A DNA stretch of 23,854 nt from DASUZB01 sp036377075 (lineage in GTDB: Bacteria > Actinomycetota > CALGFH01). Position numbers and translations under genes: made by a program. The notes beneath the pieces are model-generated. The model did no database searches and had not been told where the DNA came from. It worked only from the letters and a program-made list of their open reading frames with translations. Shown in pieces: positions 7,212 to 14,122 of this stretch (the first letter of the stretch is position 1; every line of letters starts with the position of its first letter). The stretch is from NCBI GenBank assembly GCA_036377075.1, contig DASUZB010000225.1, positions 1 through 23,854 of the forward strand, written 5' to 3'.

Positions 7212-7238
7212 AACTACACCGCAGCGTGGCTGATTCCC
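7212..7238 (-). promoter_or_regulatory. Autoregulatory SigR/SigH-type promoter of the sigma gene
   Basis: On the minus strand GGGAAT (7238-7233) is followed after exactly 18 bases by GTT (7214-7212), a full match to the SigR consensus. The predicted start is about 7205, only a dozen bases before the chosen GTG and its AGGAGG. Together with the copy before lon it links both genes to this sigma factor. Confidence 0.7.
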
Positions 7239-7319
7239 GTCGATCCCCGACGACGCTGGTCAGCGGGGACGCTCCGGGCGCTCGGGAGACGATGGCTCGC
7301 AGTGACCGGTGAGCGGCGG

Positions 7320-7359
7320 CGCCCTCCCGTCAGGTCCGAGGTGGACGGCCGGGAGGGCG
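7320..7359 (-). terminator. Hairpin downstream of the helicase gene
   Basis: A perfect 10-bp inverted repeat (7320-7329 with 7350-7359, arm CGCCCTCCCG) encloses a 20-base loop that can form a second small stem (GTCC 7334-7337 with GGAC 7343-7346). It lies about 20 bases past the helicase stop codon and has no U-run. Probable terminator between the helicase gene and the sigma promoter. Confidence 0.5.
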
Positions 7360-7378
7360 GCAGGGGTGGATCGGCGGC

Positions 7379-8755
7379 TCAGGCGCCGGCGGCGGCCGAC
7401 GGGCTCGACGAGGATCGGGTTGCTGGCTTGGGGCTGGTCACGACGCGGCGGCGCCGCCGCCTGGCGGCGGGCTTGGCCGCGCGCTGCACCGGGCCGGCGT
7501 CGGCGGCGGGCGGCTGCCCGCGCCGGGCCTGGCTCTGGCGGCTGGCGGCGGCCTCCTCCTTGCTCGGCAGGTCGAACATGTCGACCAGGAGCTGGCTGGT
7601 GGAGTAGACCTCGGGGATCGGCTCGCGGTCCAGGTCGAGGCGCCGGCGGATCAGCTCGGCCTGGTCGGTCTCGTTCCAGGCGACGAACGTGATCGCCACG
7701 CCGGCGGCGCCGGCGCGGCCGGTGCGGCCGATGCGGTGGATGTAGGCGCGCTCGTCCTCCGGCGTGTCGTAGTTGATCACGTGCGAGAGGCCGGCGATGT
7801 CCAGCCCGCGCGCGGCCACGTCCGTGCAGACCAGCACGTCGAGCTTGCCCTTGCGGAAGGCGCGCATGATCTTCTCGCGGGTCACCTGGGGCAGGTCGCC
7901 GTGCAGCGCGCCCGCCTTGTAGCCCGCGTCGAGCAGGCCCTTGATGGTGCGGTCGACGCCCCGCTTGGTGCGGCGGAAGACCGCCACCCGGTCGCGCCCC
8001 GGCGCGTCGAGCATGCGGCACAGGACCTGGAAGCGGTCGAGCGGGTGCACGCCGAAGAAGTACTGCTTGGTGGCCGGGACGGTGGCGTCCTGGCCGGCCT
8101 CGGCGTGCAGGAAGGTGGGCCGCTTGGCGTAGCGCCGGGCGAGGGCGACCACGGCCGCCGGCATGGTGGCCGAGAACAGCATCGTCTGCCGGTGCTCCGG
8201 GGTGGCCCGGATGATCGCCTCGACGTCGGGCAGGAAGCCGAGGTCGAGCATCTCGTCGGCCTCGTCCAGCACCAGGATGCGCACCCCCGAGAGGTCGAGG
8301 TTGCGCTGGCGCAGGTGGTCGAGCAGGCGCCCGGGGGTGCCGACGACCACCTGGGCGCCCTCGCTCAGGGCGACGATCTGGGGGCCGAGCGGCCGGCCGC
8401 CGACGACCGAGACGACCCGCACGCCGGCGTCCCTGCCGGCCGCCTCGAGGTCGCCGGACACCTGCAGGCACAGCTCGCGGGTGGGGACGACGACGAGCGC
8501 CTGGACGTTCGGCTCGTCGAGGTCGATGCCCTGGACGATCGGGATGCCGAAGGCGAGGGTCTTGCCGGTGCCGGTACGCGCCTGGCCGATCAGGTCGACG
8601 CCGGCCAGCGCCAGCGGCAGGCAGAGGGTCTGGATGGGGAAGGGATGCTCGATGCCGATCCTGGCCAGCGAGGTGAGCGTCGTGGGGGCGACGCCGAGGT
8701 CGGCGAAACTGCGCTCAGGGACGGTAGTGGGCGTGGTGGTTGCGGTCAGACTCAA
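7379..8755 (-). CDS. DEAD-box ATP-dependent RNA helicase (RhlE-like)
   Basis: This 458-residue helicase has two RecA-like domains with all main motifs: the Q-motif FPIQTLCLPLAL, motif I ARTGTGKT at 59-66, PTREL, TPGR, the DEAD box at 164-167, SAT at 195-197, RGLDI, and HRIGRTGR. The C-terminal 75 residues are basic and of low complexity (RRRRRR then Ser/Ala-rich), likely an RNA-binding tail. The expected role is RNA unwinding in ribosome assembly or mRNA turnover, often during cold stress. The start is TTG at 8755, supported by GGAGG about 4 bases before it; no ATG in frame lies near. M. tuberculosis rhlE (Rv3211) lies in the same region as sigH and the DUF3107 gene, and the same three families are neighbours here. 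Confidence 0.95.
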   Translation of the reverse strand: MSLTATTTPTTVPERSFADLGVAPTTLTSLARIGIEHPFPIQTLCLPLALAGVDLIGQARTGTGKTLAFGIPIVQGIDLDEPNVQALVVVPTRELCLQVSGDLEAAGRDAGVRVVSVVGGRPLGPQIVALSEGAQVVVGTPGRLLDHLRQRNLDLSGVRILVLDEADEMLDLGFLPDVEAIIRATPEHRQTMLFSATMPAAVVALARRYAKRPTFLHAEAGQDATVPATKQYFFGVHPLDRFQVLCRMLDAPGRDRVAVFRRTKRGVDRTIKGLLDAGYKAGALHGDLPQVTREKIMRAFRKGKLDVLVCTDVAARGLDIAGLSHVINYDTPEDERAYIHRIGRTGRAGAAGVAITFVAWNETDQAELIRRRLDLDREPIPEVYSTSQLLVDMFDLPSKEEAAASRQSQARRGQPPAADAGPVQRAAKPAARRRRRRVVTSPKPATRSSSSPSAAAGA

Positions 8756-8834
8756 TGAGCCTCCGGGGTTGGGAAATCGTCTTGCGCGGCGCGGCCCGGC
8801 CCGAGAATGGGCAGGCCGGCGCCATCAACCACTC

Positions 8835-8840
8835 ACTGTA
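8835..8840 (-). promoter_or_regulatory. -10 element (TACAGT) of the helicase gene
   Basis: TACAGT on the minus strand, preceded by TGC, gives a plausible extended -10. Transcription would begin near 8828, leaving a leader of about 70 bases. It lies about 45 bases from the outward-facing -10 of the SnoaL-like gene, making this a divergent promoter region. Confidence 0.45.
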
Positions 8841-8883
8841 GCAGACCCAGCGCCACGCGTCCCTGACGGAGCGCCTGGTGCGG

Positions 8884-8889
8884 TAGGCT
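8884..8889 (+). promoter_or_regulatory. -10 element (TAGGCT) of the SnoaL-like gene
   Basis: TAGGCT in the context CGGTAGGCTC is a typical actinobacterial -10. CTGACG at 8863-8868 could act as a weak -35 with a 15-base spacer. The start would lie near 8896, before AGGAGG at 8914-8919. Confidence 0.5.
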
Positions 8890-8927
8890 CGGACCCGTCA
8901 GTCGCCATCTTCCAGGAGGTCAACGCG

Positions 8928-9269
8928 GTGGCCAGTCCGGCCGAGGTGTTCGAGGAGCTCCGTACGGCCCACGCCAAGGCCGACGCGGAAGCGGCGGCCG
9001 CCCTGTACGCGCCCGATGCGGTCCTCTACGGGCCGGACAACCTGGTCCACAACGGCCGCGACGAGATCCGCAACCACCTCGCCTCCTACTTCGCCAACCG
9101 CGGGCCGGTCGAGGTCACGGTCAAGCGCCAGGTCGCCAACGAGGAGGTCCTCCTGACCGAGTGGACCAGCGCCTACACCCAGGGCGGACGGCGCTGGTCG
9201 GGCACGCCCGGGGTGTCGGTCATGGAGCTCGGCCGCCACGGCATCACCTACCAGCGCGACTACCAGTAG
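8928..9269 (+). CDS. SnoaL-like/NTF2-fold protein
   Basis: This small 113-residue protein starts at GTG 8928, fixed by AGGAGG 8 bases upstream. The order is a long N-terminal helix (PAEVFEELRTAHAKADAEAA), then LYAPDAVLYGP, then HNGRDEIRNHLASYF, then antiparallel strands ending in MELGRHGITYQRDY. This is the cone-shaped NTF2 fold of SnoaL-like proteins. The phrase YAPDAV followed by a G-x-x-x-I helix is the family hallmark. Members include isomerases, hydrolases and many ligand-binding proteins of unknown role; no function can be assigned. No signal peptide is present. Its stop lies 8 bp from the convergent DUF3107 stop. Confidence 0.8.
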   Translation: MASPAEVFEELRTAHAKADAEAAAALYAPDAVLYGPDNLVHNGRDEIRNHLASYFANRGPVEVTVKRQVANEEVLLTEWTSAYTQGGRRWSGTPGVSVMELGRHGITYQRDYQ

Positions 9270-9277
9270 CCGGCGGC

Positions 9278-9508
9278 TCACATGGAGCTGAAGCCGACCC
9301 GCCGGTCGGGGTGCTCCTCGCCGACCTCGACGTAGGCGAGCTTCTCGGTGGGGATGCCGACGCGCCTGCCCTTGGTGTCCGTCAGCCACAGCACCTGGGC
9401 CTTGCCCGCCACCGCCGAGTCGACCCGCCCGATGATCTCGTCGGCGGCCTGGTCGGTCTCGATGACCAGCTCCTTGGGGTTGTAGACCACGCCGAGCTTG
9501 ACCTCCAT
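9278..9508 (-). CDS. DUF3107 family protein (TB9.4-like)
   Basis: This 76-residue protein, MEVKLGVVYNPKELVIETDQ onward, matches the compact actinobacterial DUF3107 family, whose mycobacterial member is TB9.4 (Rv3208A). Visible features are an N-terminal strand, an acidic helix (TDQAADEIIGRVDSAVAG), a strand with VLWLTDTKGRRVGIP, and a terminal GEEHPDRRVGFSSM. The function of the family is unknown. The ATG at 9508 is supported by GAGGAG a few bases upstream. Its mRNA would have a leader of about 100 bases with a strong hairpin, which is long for so small a gene. Neighbourhood with a DEAD-box helicase and a SigH-type sigma matches mycobacteria. Confidence 0.85.
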   Translation of the reverse strand: MEVKLGVVYNPKELVIETDQAADEIIGRVDSAVAGKAQVLWLTDTKGRRVGIPTEKLAYVEVGEEHPDRRVGFSSM

Positions 9509-9553
9509 GCCTGCTCCTCTCCTTGGTCCCGTCGTGCGCGCGTGCGTCGCCAG

Positions 9554-9597
9554 CGGCCGGGCCGAGGCTTGCGCGCTGCAGCCAAGCCTCCCGGCCG
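9554..9597 (-). promoter_or_regulatory. Long hairpin in the DUF3107 mRNA leader
   Basis: Two stacked inverted repeats pair across this stretch: CGGCCGG (9554-9560) with CCGGCCG (9591-9597), and GAGGCTTG (9564-9571) with CAAGCCTC (9583-9590). They leave a 3-base bulge (9561-9563) and an 11-base loop. It lies between the putative DUF3107 -10 (9615-9620) and its ribosome site, so it would be part of the leader RNA. It could be an attenuator, a stabiliser or a protein-binding site. Confidence 0.4.
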
Positions 9598-9614
9598 TGC
9601 CGAAGAGCCGCCCG

Positions 9615-9620
9615 AGCGTA
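9615..9620 (-). promoter_or_regulatory. -10 element (TACGCT) of the DUF3107 gene
   Basis: On the minus strand TGCTACGCT forms an extended -10. Transcription would start near 9608 and give a leader of about 100 bases. No clear -35. Confidence 0.4.
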
Positions 9621-9661
9621 GCAGGCCTCGCGCCCGTCGCTGAGCTGTCGTACCGCGTTGC

Positions 9662-9667
9662 TACGGT
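9662..9667 (+). promoter_or_regulatory. -10 element (TACGGT) of rmuC
   Basis: TACGGT lies 38 bases before the rmuC GTG, giving a start near 9674 and a short leader that includes GGGAGG. It is divergent from the DUF3107 promoter 42 bases away. Confidence 0.4.
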
Positions 9668-9699
9668 GCCGCCCAGGACCCGGACCGGGAGGCGTGCGG

Positions 9700-10701
9700 G
9701 TGGAGTGGGCGGTGCTGGCGGCGGCCGTGGCGGCGGTGGTCGGCGTCCTGGCGGGGCGGCGGTTGGGCGGCGGCGGGCAGGCCGCCGGCGTGCTGCTCGA
9801 GCGCCGCCTCGAGGGCATGTCCAACGACCTCGACCGCCGCCTCGCCGCCCTCGACCAGCGGCTGTGGCTCGGCCTCGACTCCGTGCAGCACGCCCAGGCG
9901 CAGGCCGCCGACACCGCCGCCGAGGTGCGTGAGCGGGTCGCGACCGTGGCCGGCGTGGCGGAGCAGGTGCTCGACCACGCCCGCGACCTCGGCCGGCTGG
10001 AAGACCTGCTGCGCCCGCCGCAGGCTCGCGGCGCCCTCGGCGAGGTCCTGCTCGAACAGCTGCTGGCCCAGGGGCTGCCCGCCTTCGCCTACCGGACGCA
10101 GCACAGCTTCCGCTCCGGCGCGCGCGTCGACGCGGTGCTGCTGCTCGGCGACGCCATGGTCCCGGTGGACGCGAAGTTCCCCCTGGAGGCGTTCGCCCGC
10201 ATGGCCGCCGCCCGCGATGGCGACGCCGCCAGGGCGCTGCACCGGCGGGCGTTCGCCCGCGACGCGCGCCGGCACGTCGACGCCATCGCCGACAAGTACA
10301 TCTGCACCGACGAGGGCACCTACGACTTCGCCCTGTGCTACGTGCCGTCCGAGGCGGTCTACTACGAGTTCCTGCGCGAGGACGAGCCGGGAGAGTCCTC
10401 GTTCCGCTACGCCGTCGGCCGCCGCGTGTTCCCGGTCTCACCGACCACGCTGTACGCCTACCTGATCTCGATCGGCCTCGGCCTGCGCGGCCTGCGCGTC
10501 GAGGCCAACGCGAGGCAGGTGGTCGACGCCCTCGCCGGCCTGCAGGGGGAGCTCGGCCGCCTGCGCGAGGACTTCGAGGTGGTCGGCAAGCACCTCGGCA
10601 ACGCTCGCGCGCGCTGGGACGAGGCGGCCAGGCGGCTCGACCGGTTCGAGGGCCGCCTCGCCGACGTGTCCGAACGCGCCGACGAGCTGGAGGGTGGCTA
10701 G
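9700..10701 (+). CDS. rmuC: RmuC-family DNA recombination protein
   Basis: The 333-residue product has one N-terminal membrane helix (about residues 3-19), a coiled-coil region (30-100, Arg/Leu/Glu-rich) and the RmuC domain. Within it SFRSGARVDAVLLLGDAMVP runs directly into VDAKFP. Asp144, Asp157 and Lys159 fit a PD-(D/E)xK nuclease core, the proposed fold of RmuC. A second block, YDFALCYVPSEAVYYEFL, is also diagnostic. RmuC limits inversions at short inverted repeats in E. coli; its biochemical activity is unproven. GTG 9700 is preferred over GTG 9694 because GGGAGG (9687-9692) is then 7 bases away. It is convergent with the VWA gene and appears to be a single-gene unit. Confidence 0.9.
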   Translation: MEWAVLAAAVAAVVGVLAGRRLGGGGQAAGVLLERRLEGMSNDLDRRLAALDQRLWLGLDSVQHAQAQAADTAAEVRERVATVAGVAEQVLDHARDLGRLEDLLRPPQARGALGEVLLEQLLAQGLPAFAYRTQHSFRSGARVDAVLLLGDAMVPVDAKFPLEAFARMAAARDGDAARALHRRAFARDARRHVDAIADKYICTDEGTYDFALCYVPSEAVYYEFLREDEPGESSFRYAVGRRVFPVSPTTLYAYLISIGLGLRGLRVEANARQVVDALAGLQGELGRLREDFEVVGKHLGNARARWDEAARRLDRFEGRLADVSERADELEGG

Positions 10702-10782
10702 GCTGCAGCGCGCGAGCCCCAGGGCCGAGCAGGCGGACGGCCCCGGCTGGGCCGCCGTGGTCCTCGCCCGCTGGCAGTTGGC

Positions 10783-11820
10783 TTACGGGAAGCGGTTGAA
10801 CCACAGCAGCGACATGGCGCCGCCGGCGACCACGAACAGCAGGGCGGCGGCCGCGAACACCACGGTGACCTCCTGCCGCTCCTTGACGAAGCCGATGCGC
10901 GAGCCGAGGTCACGGTAGACGGCCTTGAGGTCGCGGCTGCTCGGCGCGGTGAAGAACTTGCCCCCGGTCACCTCGGCGACCCGGCGCAGGGTGGCCTTGT
11001 CGGGCGGGACCGGGATGCGGCGCGGCTGGCCGGACTCGTCGGGCACCTCGACGACGCCCTCGTCGGTGCCCAGGGCGATCGTGAACACCGGCACGTTCAT
11101 CTGCTTGGCGTGCTCGGCGGCCTCCAGCGGTTGCGTCTTGCCCACCGTGTTGGCGCCGTCCGACAGCAGCAGCATCACCACCGGCGGCTCCTTGCCGCCG
11201 TTCTCCGGTGGCGCGGTGGTCGGCGGCGCGGTCGTCGGCGGCGCCGCCGACTTGTCGCGCTTCTGGTCGGCCGGCGGCGGTGGCGGCGGGCGCTTGGCCT
11301 CGAGGCCGCGCTCGATCGCGTCGCCCATGGCGGTGCCGCCCTCGGCCCGCAGCGAGCCGATCGCGTCGCGCACCGACGCCCGGTCGGTGGTCGGGCGGGT
11401 CAGCGTCTGGGCGCTCGCCGAGAACGACACCAGGCCCACCTTGAACTTGGCCGGCATGGTGTCGAGGAACGAGGTGGCGGCCTGCTGCGCGGCGAGCAGC
11501 CTGGTGGGCTCGACGTCGGTCGCGTTCATCGAGCCGGAGACGTCCATCACCAGCACCACCGTGGCCTGCTCCTTGGGCACCAGCACCACCGACTGGGGCC
11601 GCGCCAGGCTGACCAGCAGCGTGGCGAGGGCCAGCAGGTAGAACAGGGCGGGCAGGTGGCGGCGCCAGCCCGGTGAGCGGCTGACCACGTTGGCCAGCAG
11701 GTCGAGGTTGGTGAAGCGGACCGCGTAGCGGACCCGGCGGCGCTGGGCGAGCAGGTAGCCGAACAGGGCGAGCGGGATCAGGGCCAGCGCCCACAACATG
11801 GTCGGCCACTGCACGCTCAC
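10783..11820 (-). CDS. VWA-domain membrane protein (BatA/BatB-like)
   Basis: The 345-residue protein has membrane helices at about 8-25, 55-73 and 318-340. A von Willebrand factor A domain (85-310) lies between the last two. The metal-site motif DVSGS is at residues 93-97, with the later Thr/Asp ligands in GGTAMGDA and LLLSDGANT. Between them is an unusual Pro/Thr-rich stretch (PPPPPP and two copies of PPTTAPP) around residues 178-210, probably a flexible loop. GTG 11820 forms a GTGA overlap with the DUF58 stop. It is the last gene of a moxR-DUF58-VWA operon. Such operons are thought to use the MoxR ATPase as a chaperone for VWA targets, linked to stress and envelope function. Only one VWA gene is present here. 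Confidence 0.9.
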   Translation of the reverse strand: MSVQWPTMLWALALIPLALFGYLLAQRRRVRYAVRFTNLDLLANVVSRSPGWRRHLPALFYLLALATLLVSLARPQSVVLVPKEQATVVLVMDVSGSMNATDVEPTRLLAAQQAATSFLDTMPAKFKVGLVSFSASAQTLTRPTTDRASVRDAIGSLRAEGGTAMGDAIERGLEAKRPPPPPPADQKRDKSAAPPTTAPPTTAPPENGGKEPPVVMLLLSDGANTVGKTQPLEAAEHAKQMNVPVFTIALGTDEGVVEVPDESGQPRRIPVPPDKATLRRVAEVTGGKFFTAPSSRDLKAVYRDLGSRIGFVKERQEVTVVFAAAALLFVVAGGAMSLLWFNRFP

Positions 11821-12785
11821 GTCGGCGCCCCGCCGCGCACGCCCGGCGCGATGTTGCCGCGCCGGCGCAGGAACCCCGCCAGGGTGGTGAGCCAGTCGCC
11901 GCCGGTCGACAGCACCACGTGGTCGCAGCCGGCCTTGCGCAGCTCGGCGGCGACCTCGGCGCGCTCGGCCGCCGCGGCGGCGGCGAAGCGCTCCCGCAGC
12001 TTGCCGATGGCGGTGTTGACCCGCAGGTGGCGGCCGGTCTCCGGGTCGACCAGCCAGAGCTCGCCGACGTTGGGCAGCTCCTGCTCACGCTGGTCGCGGA
12101 CCTCGACCGCGATGGCGTCGTGGCGGCCCGCGATTCCGAGCATGGGCACGCGCCAGTCCTTCGGGCCGCGGAAGTCGCTCACCACGATCACCACCGAGCG
12201 GTTGCGCGCCAGCCTGCCCGCGTGGCTCAGCGCCGCGCCGAGCGAGGTCGCCCCGCCGCCTTCGAGCTGCGGCTCGTGGCGCAGCGTCATCAGCAGCCCC
12301 ATGAGCCCGACGCGGCCCTGCCGGGGTGGCAGCGCCTGCGGCTTGGCGTCGCCGAAGGTGACCACGCCGAGGCGGTTGCCCCTGCGGGTGGCGATGTGCC
12401 CGATGGCCAGCGCAACCCCCTCGGCCACGTCGGCCTTGCGCCGGTCGGCCGTGCCGAACTGCATCGACGGCGAGGTGTCGAGCAGCAGCCAGGTCGAGAG
12501 GGCACGCTCGGCGACCTGCACGCGGGTGTGCGGCTCGCGGGTCCGGGCGGTGACGTTCCAGTCGATCCGGCGCACGTCGTCGCCGGGCTGGTAGGGGCGG
12601 ATCTGGGCCAGCTCGGTGCCGATGCCCAGGGCGGCGGAGCGGTAGTCGCCGGCGAGCAGCCCCTCGACCCGCCGCCGCACCACCACGTCGAGGGCGCGCA
12701 GCAGCCCCTCGGGGGTCGGCCCGGGGCCGGGCCGGTCCGGCGTGCGGGTGACCGCCCCGGGCGCGCTCACCGGACCTCCGCTCAT
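11817..12785 (-). CDS. DUF58 domain protein
   Basis: This 322-residue protein carries the DUF58 signature YQPGDDVRRIDWNVTART at about 65-82 and a VWA-like fold beginning LLLDTSPSM (101-108), with the D-x-S-x-S metal motif intact. There is no membrane helix. The N-terminal 25 residues are Pro/Gly-rich and disordered. ATG 12785 overlaps the moxR stop as ATGA and its own stop overlaps the VWA start as GTGA, so all three genes are translationally coupled. The DUF58-MoxR-VWA grouping is conserved across bacteria. DUF58 is presumed to be a partner of MoxR; its molecular role is not established. Confidence 0.92.
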   Translation of the reverse strand: MSGGPVSAPGAVTRTPDRPGPGPTPEGLLRALDVVVRRRVEGLLAGDYRSAALGIGTELAQIRPYQPGDDVRRIDWNVTARTREPHTRVQVAERALSTWLLLDTSPSMQFGTADRRKADVAEGVALAIGHIATRRGNRLGVVTFGDAKPQALPPRQGRVGLMGLLMTLRHEPQLEGGGATSLGAALSHAGRLARNRSVVIVVSDFRGPKDWRVPMLGIAGRHDAIAVEVRDQREQELPNVGELWLVDPETGRHLRVNTAIGKLRERFAAAAAAERAEVAAELRKAGCDHVVLSTGGDWLTTLAGFLRRRGNIAPGVRGGAPT

Positions 12786-13804
12786 GACGCCGTTGACTCG
12801 TGCGCCAGGTCGATGCGTGGAGGCTGGATGGCGGTCAGCACGGCGGTGAGCAGGCTGTCGGCGCTCACCTCCTCGGCCAGCGCCTGGTAGGTCAGGACCA
12901 ACCGGTGGCGCAGGACGTCCTTGGCGACCTCCTGCACGTCCTGGGGGAGCGCGTAGCTGCGCCCGCGCAGCAGGGCGAGGGCGCGGGCCGCGTGGACCAG
13001 GTTGATCGACCCGCGCGGGCTGGCGCCGTAGGCGATGTAGGGGGCGATCTGGCTCACGCCGTAGCTGTCGGGGTGGCGGGTGGCCATGCACAGGGCGACC
13101 GCGTACTCGGCCACCAGCCGGTCGACGTAGATGTTGGCGGTGGCGCGCTGGAACTCGTGCAGCTGCTCGATGGTGAGCACCTTGCGCATGCCGGGCTTGT
13201 CCCCGAGCGAGCGCTGCACCACCGTCATCTCCTCGCTGAAGTTCGGGTAGTCGACCATCACCTTCATCATGAAGCGGTCGACCTGCGCCTCGGGCAGCGG
13301 GTAGGTGCCCTCCGACTCGATCGGGTTCTGGGTGGCGAGCACCAGGAACGGGTCGCCGACCGGGTAGGTCTCGTGGCCGATGGTGACCTGGCGCTCCTGC
13401 ATCACCTCGAGCAGCGCGGACTGCACCTTGGCCGGGGCGCGGTTGATCTCGTCGGCGAGCAGGAAGTTGCAGAAGACCGGGCCGAGCTCGGTGTCGAACT
13501 TGGCCGAGTCGGGCCGGTAGATGCGCGTGCCGACCAGGTCGGAGGGGACCAGGTCGGGGGTGAACTGGACGCGGTGGAAGGTACCGCCGAGCACGTCGGC
13601 CACGGTCGAGATGGTCAGCGTCTTGGCCAGGCCGGGGACGCCTTCCAGCAGCAGGTGGCCATGGGCCAGCAGGGCGATGAAGACGCGCTCGAGCATGCCT
13701 TCCTGGCCGACGATCACGCGCTTGATCTCGAACAGGGCCGATTCGAGCTGGCTACGTGCGGCGGAGTCCCCGACCGCGGCGAGGTGTGGTTGCCGGTCGG
13801 TCAA
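12782..13804 (-). CDS. MoxR-family AAA+ ATPase
   Basis: This 340-residue ATPase has Walker A GVPGLAKT at 55-62 and Walker B LLADEINRAP at 115-124. The sensor region is LATQNPIESEGTYPLPEAQ, and DRFMMKVMVDYP is the MoxR arginine-finger region. The C-terminal lid domain contains GASPRGSINLVHAARALALL. This matches the MoxR Proper subfamily, chaperone-like ATPases that act with VWA proteins. The start is TTG at 13804, chosen because AAGGAG (13815-13810) is 5 bases upstream and the N-terminus has the right length; GTG at residue 11 is an alternative. The leader contains a 10-bp perfect hairpin touching the ribosome site. It is the first gene of the three-gene operon. Confidence 0.95.
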   Translation of the reverse strand: MTDRQPHLAAVGDSAARSQLESALFEIKRVIVGQEGMLERVFIALLAHGHLLLEGVPGLAKTLTISTVADVLGGTFHRVQFTPDLVPSDLVGTRIYRPDSAKFDTELGPVFCNFLLADEINRAPAKVQSALLEVMQERQVTIGHETYPVGDPFLVLATQNPIESEGTYPLPEAQVDRFMMKVMVDYPNFSEEMTVVQRSLGDKPGMRKVLTIEQLHEFQRATANIYVDRLVAEYAVALCMATRHPDSYGVSQIAPYIAYGASPRGSINLVHAARALALLRGRSYALPQDVQEVAKDVLRHRLVLTYQALAEEVSADSLLTAVLTAIQPPRIDLAHESTAS

Positions 13805-13815
13805 GGCGGCTCCTT

Positions 13816-13840
13816 GGCTCGCGCCGGAGGGGCGCGAGCC
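13816..13840 (-). promoter_or_regulatory. Perfect hairpin abutting the moxR ribosome site
   Basis: GGCTCGCGCC at 13816-13825 and GGCGCGAGCC at 13831-13840 pair perfectly around a 5-base loop. The stem ends at the base next to the AAGGAG ribosome site (13810-13815) of moxR. In the mRNA this stem sits directly 5' of the site, so it could affect ribosome loading or mRNA stability. Confidence 0.5.
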
Positions 13841-13888
13841 GCCCGCTCCGAGGGTGGTTGTACTGGCCGCGCGAGCGCGACCAAACCC

Positions 13889-13894
13889 ACATTA
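13889..13894 (-). promoter_or_regulatory. -10 element (TAATGT) of the moxR operon
   Basis: TAATGT on the minus strand is a good TANNNT match in a locally A/T-rich stretch. The start would be near 13882, with a leader of about 78 bases containing the hairpin at 13816-13840. Two TTTCGG repeats 11 bases apart lie further upstream (13931-13936 and 13942-13947). Confidence 0.4.
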
Positions 13895-13948
13895 GCGTTC
13901 CCCAGACGATTCGGCACCACACACCTGGAGCCGAAACCAGACCGAAAA

Positions 13949-14025
13949 CGGTATCGCCGAGGACCCCGAGGCCGGTGGTGCGCGCCGCCGGCCTCGTCCC
14001 ACCATCTGGGTCCCCGGCGATACCG
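13949..14025 (-). terminator. Large composite inverted repeat, terminator of the RR-HK operon
   Basis: The outer arms 13949-13966 and 14008-14025 pair over 18 bp with one mismatch. Nested inside, 13967-13978 pairs with 13985-13996 over 12 bp (one G-U) around a 6-base loop, with an 11-base bulge (13997-14007) on one side. On the minus strand the structure is followed at once by TTTT (13948-13945), as in an intrinsic terminator. It lies about 100 bases past the kinase stop and before the moxR promoter. The rest of the 318-base gap (13805-14122) holds the moxR leader and promoter and a small 6-bp hairpin at 14035-14052. Confidence 0.6.
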
Positions 14026-14122
14026 GGCGGAGTTCGTCCGGATCGTCGGACGTCCCTCGCACGAGCGGGTGCGGTTCTATCGAGCGACCCTGAGAACAGA
14101 ATGAGAAAAACCTAGGGACGGC

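Noticed and set aside
8163..8927. N-terminal extension of the SnoaL-like protein into the helicase gene
   Set aside because: The frame is open upstream only by chance; AGGAGG and a -10 element place the start at 8928.
10738..10754. Hairpin CGGCCC/GGGCCG between rmuC and the VWA gene
   Set aside because: Only a 6-bp stem; such stems are expected by chance at this G+C content.
13805..14122. tRNA or small RNA gene in the widest gap
   Set aside because: No cloverleaf with TTC and acceptor arms was found; the structure present is better explained as a terminator plus the moxR leader.
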